A DNA stretch of 9,670 bases from positions 1 through 9,670 of the forward strand of contig DAOVRJ010000079.1 in assembly GCA_030628225.1 (NCBI GenBank), written 5' to 3'. Both the position numbers and the translations under genes were made by a program. The notes beneath the pieces are model-generated. The model saw only the letters and a program-made list of their open reading frames with translations. It searched no databases and had not been told where the DNA came from. The stretch comes from Candidatus Zixiibacteriota bacterium (lineage in GTDB: Bacteria; SM23-81). Below are positions 5,435-9,670 of this stretch, in pieces (positions within the stretch are counted from its first letter, which is position 1; the number at the start of each line of letters is the position of its first letter).

Positions 5435-6642
5435 TATTGCCGGGCCGCGTACTTTTCATAGAATCGAGCGATGTTGGTATAGGCCTCCTGCAGAACCTCC
5501 TCCGGGGGCAGGAACACCACCCGAAAATGCTTTGTGCCGGGTTTCTGGCCAAATCCGCTGCCGGGAACCACCACCACTCCCGTCTCCTTGATCAGCTGGC
5601 CGACGAAATCGTCGTCCGTTCCATCTATGTGCAAGCGAGCAAAGGCATAAAATGCTCCCTGCGGCTTGACGCAGGATATCCCCGGAAACGAATTGAGCAT
5701 CTCGGCGGTCATATCCCGCCGGCGGGTCAACTTAGCCTTCATCTGCCGCAGATGACCCTGGTCGCCCTCCAGAGCGGGCATGATGGCATGCTGCTCCGGA
5801 TGGTTGGCGCACAGCCGGGCGCGCAGCATCTTGTTGATAGCCTCCACGTATTCTCCCAGCACTGCCCGGCGACCGCTAACCACCCCCCAGCCGATGCGAA
5901 AACCGGGAACCAGGTACGCCTTAGACAGACCGTTGAAGGTGATCACGGAAACGTCCTCATCCAGAGAGGCGATGGAAATATGCTGTTTATCATCGAACAG
6001 CAGCTTGTCGTAGATCTCATCGGCGAAGATGACCAGGTTATGTTCCCGGGCCAGTCGGATGATCCCCTGCATGGTCTGCTGGGTGCAGACAGAGCCCGTG
6101 GGGTTGTTGGGGTTGATCAGCACGATACCCCGGGTCTTCTCGTCGATCTTGCTGGCAATATCATCCAGGTTCGGCTGCCAACTATTCCCCTCGTCCAGAT
6201 AGTAGGGGTTCAACCGGGCACCCAGCTTGTTCATGATGGCCGTATACAGAGGGTAGCCGGGAGTGGGGGTCAAAACGTTCTCCCCCTGATTGACCAGGGC
6301 GGTGAGGCAGATATCTATGGCCTCGCTGGCTCCGGAGGTGATGAAGATGTCCAGGATATTATCGATCCCCTTTTCGCTGGCCGCTCGCTCAATGGCAGCG
6401 ATGGCAATCTTGATACCAGAAGATGGGGAATAGCCGTTTTTGTTGGCCAGCATGGCCTGGTATGTGGCCTCGATGATATGTCGCGGAGTTTGGAAATCAA
6501 ATTTGTTGGGATCGCCGATGTTCAGATAAAGCATCTTCTTGCCCCCCCGGGCCACCTCATTGGCCAGAACCACGATGTCGCGAACCGCGTAGGTGATCTT
6601 CTCGGTCCGGGCGGCTGGCGTAATCTCCGCTGTTTTACCCAT
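5434..6642 (-). CDS. alaA: AlaA-like class I/II PLP-dependent aminotransferase
   Basis: A 402-residue fold-type I aminotransferase, full length for the family. Visible motifs: LNIGDPNKFDF at 40-50; SGASEAID at 103-110 (phosphate-binding loop region); NPNNPTG at 177-183 with N180 contacting the PLP ring oxygen; FADEIYD at 206-212 with D208 pairing with the pyridine nitrogen and Y211; FNGLSKAYLVPGFRIGW at 236-252 with Schiff-base lysine K241 and phosphate-binding R249; MLRARLCANHPEQHAI at 272-287; GISCVKPQGAFYAF at 321-334; and FRVV with R374, the usual substrate-carboxylate arginine. From memory these segments are close to E. coli AlaA (YfbQ), which makes alanine from pyruvate with glutamate. 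Substrate choice cannot be read with certainty; an aspartate- or aromatic-type enzyme is the alternative. The start is well supported: GGAGG lies 5 bases before the ATG. The stop TAA shares its last-transcribed-strand base with the ATG of the amidohydrolase (TAATG), implying translational coupling and a joint role. Confidence 0.85.
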   Translation of the reverse strand: MGKTAEITPAARTEKITYAVRDIVVLANEVARGGKKMLYLNIGDPNKFDFQTPRHIIEATYQAMLANKNGYSPSSGIKIAIAAIERAASEKGIDNILDIFITSGASEAIDICLTALVNQGENVLTPTPGYPLYTAIMNKLGARLNPYYLDEGNSWQPNLDDIASKIDEKTRGIVLINPNNPTGSVCTQQTMQGIIRLAREHNLVIFADEIYDKLLFDDKQHISIASLDEDVSVITFNGLSKAYLVPGFRIGWGVVSGRRAVLGEYVEAINKMLRARLCANHPEQHAIMPALEGDQGHLRQMKAKLTRRRDMTAEMLNSFPGISCVKPQGAFYAFARLHIDGTDDDFVGQLIKETGVVVVPGSGFGQKPGTKHFRVVFLPPEEVLQEAYTNIARFYEKYAARQ

Positions 6643-6670
6643 GTGTTCCTCCCTTGGCTAATAGATCGGG

Positions 6671-6704
6671 CCAGTATCGAGTATCTAGGATCAGGGTCAA
6701 GGAT
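6671..6704. repeat. Degenerate heptamer tandem array between tamA and the aminotransferase
   Basis: Read on the plus strand, five consecutive units are visible: CCAGTAT, CGAGTAT, CTAGGAT, CAGGGT (one base short) and CAAGGAT, consensus CNAGKAT. The array ends two bases before the tamA stop codon and fills most of the 63-base gap. It is not a CRISPR (no spacers) and codes for nothing. Its period matches the arrays at 146-180 and 262-294, although the unit differs. Confidence 0.6.
6673..6700 (-). promoter_or_regulatory. Weak sigma70-like promoter candidate ahead of the aminotransferase
   Basis: On the minus strand TTGACC (6700-6695, five of six matches to TTGACA) is followed after 16 bases by GATACT (6678-6673, four of six matches to TATAAT). 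Transcription would start near 6666 and leave a leader of about 24 bases containing a strong Shine-Dalgarno (AGGGAGG, 6654-6648). It lies entirely inside the heptamer array, so the match may be a by-product of the repeat, and promoter rules for this organism are unknown. Confidence 0.28.
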
Positions 6705-6705
6705 T

Positions 6706-8544
6706 CTAAAAAGCGAACAGAATGGCCAGATGCCATCGGCCACCCTGCAGTTTGATATCTTCCGTGAAGTAAACCCCATAGGCCAGGCGTATAGGCCCCA
6801 CCGGGGTGGAATACCAGAGCTCCAGGCCTGTGGAAGCATTGAGCTGTTTCCAGGTGGCCCGGCGAGGATCTTCCCACACGTTGCCCACGTCGAAAAAGAG
6901 ATCGCCCCCCAGGGAGCGCCATAGGGACCTTCTCAGTTCCAGGTTGAATAAAACTAACCCCTTCCCACCAAAGGGATTGCCTGCCGGGTCCATGGGGCCC
7001 AGAGAGCGCTCGACAAACCCCCGAACGGTGCTGGCTCCTCCGGCATAGAAGCGCACATCCGGGGGAACTTCGCTGCTCTCTGCATACTCCTCTGCCCAAC
7101 CCAGTTTTATCCTGGAGGCCAGAACCGCCGCCCGAAATAGTGCTTTATACCGATTCCAAGATCCCCCGGCCTTAACGTAATTATCGTCTCCTCCAAGGGG
7201 TCCTCCAACCAGATCGGCAGAGACCCGGGTGAGGGATCCCCGGGTGGGCTCAAAGATGTTGTCCCGGCTATCTCTCTCCCAGGATAAAGAGAGCCTATGA
7301 CGGATGCTCTCCCCGGAAGCTTCCAAAAGAACATCCTCTACCTCCGCATGCACTCCAAAGATGTCCACATTCTCGTATTCCAGGGCCAGCCAGACCTTGG
7401 TTAATTGGCCCAGTTCCCGGCTAACGGTGAACTTCCCTCCCCAACGCTGAACTTCATAACTGCGCCCCTTGGACTTGAGCCCGGGCTCATAGTATAAACT
7501 GATCCGGGCAGGCATTCTCCAGCCCAAAATCCAGGGCTCGCCGTAGGTCAACTCCAACCGTTCTTTCAGGTTCTCCCACTCGGTGATGATCCGGAAGGTG
7601 GCTGTGGCCTGTAGAGAAAACTTTCTGCCCGTGTGCAACAGATTCCGGTGGCCCCACTCCGCCGTCAAATCGGCGGTCATATCATATTCTTCATCCTGGC
7701 CCGCCTCGGTGCTCAGTCCCACCCAGCGCATAGGCTTCTCCTGCACGACGACCCTAAGATCAGGGGGCAATGAATCGCCGGCGGTTCTCTGCAGATGGAT
7801 ATTAGCGTAAGTGAACAGACCGGTGCTGTAGATCCGCTGCCGGCTATCCAGGAAGGCCTCCCGGTTGTACAGGTCACCTGGTCCGATGGTCAACTCTCGC
7901 CGGACCATATTTTTTCTGACCTCTCTGAGACCCTGATATCGGATGTGGCCTATGTATACCGGAGCCCCCTCTTCGATCTGGAACGTGACCAGAGCCGCAG
8001 TACTCTCTCTGTGCACCTCAGCGGTTGCCCGGGCATAGGGATAGCCCACATCACCGTATTTATCAGCGATGTTTCTGATGTCAGTCTGCAGCAGAGAAAG
8101 GTCCAGGGGCTGGCCTGCCCGGATGGTCAATCCCCTGCTCAGGTGCTCCCAGTTTAACCTCTCATTGCCCTGCAGCAGCACTTTCTCCACGAAAGTTCTG
8201 GGGCCCTCATGGATGGATATTTTCACGACCAGGCTGTTGGAGCCCTCCACGGGAATCTCCTCTGCCGTCACCGCACAGTCAAAAAAACCGTTTTTATGAT
8301 AGAAGGCCTTGATGTTGACTAAATCCTTCTCCAGATTGTACCTGTAAAAAGGGCGTTTTTTATACCAGCTGCTCTCCCTGGTCTTCATCAATTTCTTGAT
8401 CTGCCCATCGGAGTAAGTTTGGTTCCCTTCCAGCTGTATTTTTTTAACTGTTTGGCCAGCGGCCTGGTCCACCCCTGTTACCAGAACAAGCAAACCCAAC
8501 AGCACAGGCACCAGCCAGGTATGGTTTCTAAGGGAGCATTTCAT
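6706..8544 (-). CDS. tamA: TamA/BamA-like Omp85 outer-membrane protein with three POTRA domains
   Basis: A 612-residue Omp85 protein. Residues 1-30 form a Sec signal peptide (basic start, Leu/Val-rich core, likely cleavage after AAG). Three POTRA domains follow at about 33-114, 115-193 and 195-270, each with the typical G-N/G-L turn and a YxxxGF/Y-like helix end. The barrel covers about 272-612, with the DSRDNIFEPTRG segment at 425-436, the family VRGF motif at 507-510 (the L6-loop lock), FDVGNVW at 551-557, and a C-terminal Phe that serves as barrel assembly signal. Three POTRAs and this length fit TamA rather than BamA, which usually has five POTRAs and about 800 residues; the adjacent TamB homologue agrees. 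Role in the family: outer-membrane subunit that works with TamB in inserting outer-membrane proteins or moving lipid. ATG at 8544 chosen because it gives a complete signal peptide and has GGAG 10 bases upstream. It might serve as a specialised BamA in this lineage. Confidence 0.87.
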   Translation of the reverse strand: MKCSLRNHTWLVPVLLGLLVLVTGVDQAAGQTVKKIQLEGNQTYSDGQIKKLMKTRESSWYKKRPFYRYNLEKDLVNIKAFYHKNGFFDCAVTAEEIPVEGSNSLVVKISIHEGPRTFVEKVLLQGNERLNWEHLSRGLTIRAGQPLDLSLLQTDIRNIADKYGDVGYPYARATAEVHRESTAALVTFQIEEGAPVYIGHIRYQGLREVRKNMVRRELTIGPGDLYNREAFLDSRQRIYSTGLFTYANIHLQRTAGDSLPPDLRVVVQEKPMRWVGLSTEAGQDEEYDMTADLTAEWGHRNLLHTGRKFSLQATATFRIITEWENLKERLELTYGEPWILGWRMPARISLYYEPGLKSKGRSYEVQRWGGKFTVSRELGQLTKVWLALEYENVDIFGVHAEVEDVLLEASGESIRHRLSLSWERDSRDNIFEPTRGSLTRVSADLVGGPLGGDDNYVKAGGSWNRYKALFRAAVLASRIKLGWAEEYAESSEVPPDVRFYAGGASTVRGFVERSLGPMDPAGNPFGGKGLVLFNLELRRSLWRSLGGDLFFDVGNVWEDPRRATWKQLNASTGLELWYSTPVGPIRLAYGVYFTEDIKLQGGRWHLAILFAF

Positions 8545-8550
8545 CTGGTC

Positions 8551-8585
8551 AAGGCTCCGAAGCGAGGGAGTACGACCACAGCCTT
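8551..8585 (-). promoter_or_regulatory. Inverted repeat spanning the tamB stop and the tamA ribosome binding site
   Basis: Perfect 6-base arms, AAGGCT at 8551-8556 and AGCCTT at 8580-8585, flank a 23-base loop. One arm starts in the tamB stop codon. The other overlaps by two bases the only good Shine-Dalgarno of tamA (GGAG on the minus strand, 8558-8555, 10 bases before the ATG). A second pairing of CTCC with GGAG in the loop region would also hide this site. This could tie tamA translation to ribosomes finishing tamB, but 6-base arms can arise by chance and no T-tract follows, so it is not a terminator. Confidence 0.3.
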
Positions 8586-9670
8586 TAGTAATCCCACTCC
8601 AGACTGAGGCCCATACGGTATAAGCCCTTTTCGTCTCGATTTCCCCGCAAAGATAGATTTCTAGTTAAGCTATACTCCACCCCCACCTGCTCGCCGCTCT
8701 GCTGGGACAGGTTTCGGGTGTATTCCACGTAGATATTGGAGGACAGATAGGCACCCACGGTGAGCTGGACCTCTTCCAGGTTCAATTCCCCTGGGCTAAC
8801 CGGATCGAGGGCGAACTTATCCACTCCCAGGGTGCTGCTGGCCTTGCGATTGATGGCCTCATGGAGATAATTGCCGAAATAGCCCAATGCTTGAGAGTAG
8901 GCCAACTGCTTGGCGCTCAAGGTGTCCAAACCGGCGGTGCTCTGGCGAAAGGTCAGCAGGGCGATGATGTCCCCCTCGCCATAGCCGGAAGAGGAGGTGA
9001 GCTGAATGGTGGGAGAGTGCAACCTGTCCGCGATGGTCAGCTCGATCCGCTCCTGATCCACTTCAGTCCAGGCCACCACATTCAATAGCGGGTTTATCTC
9101 CGCCAGATCGTCGAAGATCACCTTGCCCTGGTCGATGTTAAAATTGTTCCTGTATAAAGAATAGGTGCCCCGGATCGTCTCCAGCTCTCCCAGCAGGCCT
9201 AACTGCCCCTCCTGCTGGAGCACACGCAATTTACCCTGCAGCTCGATGTTGGCCGCCTCGTTCCGCACCCAGCAGTTCTTGGGGATTTGCACCGTCAGAT
9301 CCAGGCCATAGGCCGGCGGTTCCTCGGCGGTGGAGGCCGGGGAGGTGGAGGAAAGATCTTTGGCGTATAAGAAGCGGACCAAATCGATTTCTCCGCTGAG
9401 CTGGGGCACCTTCTGGCCCCTTACTCGCAGATTGGCATCCAGCTCGGCCTCGATCATCTCCGCTGGATAATCTACGAAAAGCCCATCTGCTCTCATGGCC
9501 AAGTCGAAGGCCGGACCGGTCAGATCTATTCGGCCGCAGATCCCAAACCGGCCACGTCTTTCCTCACCAAAATACTTTACCCATAAACGTTTGAACCAAT
9601 TTCTCTCCCTGATGGGAGTCTCTCCCTCCATTCGGTCGATCACCAGATAAGGGCCATCCAGATTGATTTG
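8585..9670 (-). CDS. tamB: TamB (DUF490) translocation/assembly module inner-membrane protein, C-terminal part (5' end outside window)
   Basis: The frame is open to the right edge (first visible residues QINLDGPYLV), so this is the last 361 residues of a larger protein; TamB proteins usually exceed 1000 residues. A GTG at 9643 is an internal codon, not the start. What is visible is the TamB C-terminal domain: repetitive amphipathic beta-strand sequence, the NPLLNVVAW segment (family pattern NPxLxxxA), then a P-x-I-x-L-x-S-S-S segment followed by GEGDIIALLTF, and a final block of alternating strands (VGAYLSSNIYVEYTRNLS, VGVEYSLTRNLSLRG) ending in WDY. In the family, TamB is anchored in the inner membrane, spans the periplasm as a long beta-taco, and binds the TamA barrel with this C-terminal end; it is linked to outer-membrane protein assembly and phospholipid transport. 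The TamA-like gene follows 40 bases downstream, which supports the call. N-terminal anchor and promoter lie outside the window. Confidence 0.9.
   Translation of the reverse strand, partial: QINLDGPYLVIDRMEGETPIRERNWFKRLWVKYFGEERRGRFGICGRIDLTGPAFDLAMRADGLFVDYPAEMIEAELDANLRVRGQKVPQLSGEIDLVRFLYAKDLSSTSPASTAEEPPAYGLDLTVQIPKNCWVRNEAANIELQGKLRVLQQEGQLGLLGELETIRGTYSLYRNNFNIDQGKVIFDDLAEINPLLNVVAWTEVDQERIELTIADRLHSPTIQLTSSSGYGEGDIIALLTFRQSTAGLDTLSAKQLAYSQALGYFGNYLHEAINRKASSTLGVDKFALDPVSPGELNLEEVQLTVGAYLSSNIYVEYTRNLSQQSGEQVGVEYSLTRNLSLRGNRDEKGLYRMGLSLEWDY

Noticed and set aside
5422-6924. 500-codon open frame on the plus strand, antisense to the aminotransferase and the end of tamA
   Set aside because: It lies across two well-supported genes, has Gly/Gln/His-rich sequence without any recognisable domain, and is what GC-biased codon use produces on the opposite strand.

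Overview
The window reads like a stretch of chromosome from a Gram-negative (diderm), moderately GC-rich bacterium. It carries seven genes, all on the minus strand, and no phage, IS or defence genes. The diderm call rests on an outer-membrane Omp85 protein with three POTRA domains and a C-terminal Phe, next to a TamB (DUF490) homologue. The intergenic style (short degenerate tandem arrays, a dispersed palindromic repeat) resembles environmental or candidate-phylum genomes, but no marker here fixes the taxon.

In order of transcription (right to left): (1) a TamB C-terminal part, cut by the right window edge (9670-8585); (2) a TamA/BamA-like outer-membrane barrel protein (8544-6706); (3) an AlaA-like PLP aminotransferase (6642-5434); (4) a YtcJ/NfdA-type amidohydrolase whose ATG overlaps the aminotransferase stop by one base (5434-3863); (5) a family-5 peptide-binding lipoprotein (3770-2178); (6) and (7) DppB- and DppC-type permeases (2137-1211; 1204-302). 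Positions 301-1 hold no convincing gene but are rich in repeats and potential structure.

Functionally there are two blocks. TamB and TamA would form the translocation and assembly module, which links inner and outer membranes and is implicated in outer-membrane protein insertion and phospholipid transport. Their order here is tamB then tamA, opposite to the usual proteobacterial order. The second block (aminotransferase, amidohydrolase, binding protein, two permeases) looks like a unit for import and breakdown of peptides or N-acylated amino compounds: the transporter brings in substrate, the hydrolase frees an amino compound, and the aminotransferase moves its amino group. This pathway is inferred from gene order only. 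No DppD/DppF ATPase follows dppC, so the transporter must borrow ATPases encoded elsewhere. Spacings of 40, 63, -1, 92, 40 and 6 bases allow one long transcript; weak promoter-like sequences occur in the two widest gaps.

The most unusual signals are non-coding. Three degenerate tandem arrays, each with a period of about 7 bases but different unit sequences, lie between genes. Two begin within about 10 bases of a stop codon. The one after dppC is telomere-like, and on the gene strand (hence in the mRNA) it makes a run of five G-tracts that fits a G-quadruplex. I see no clearly new protein system; the coding genes belong to known families.
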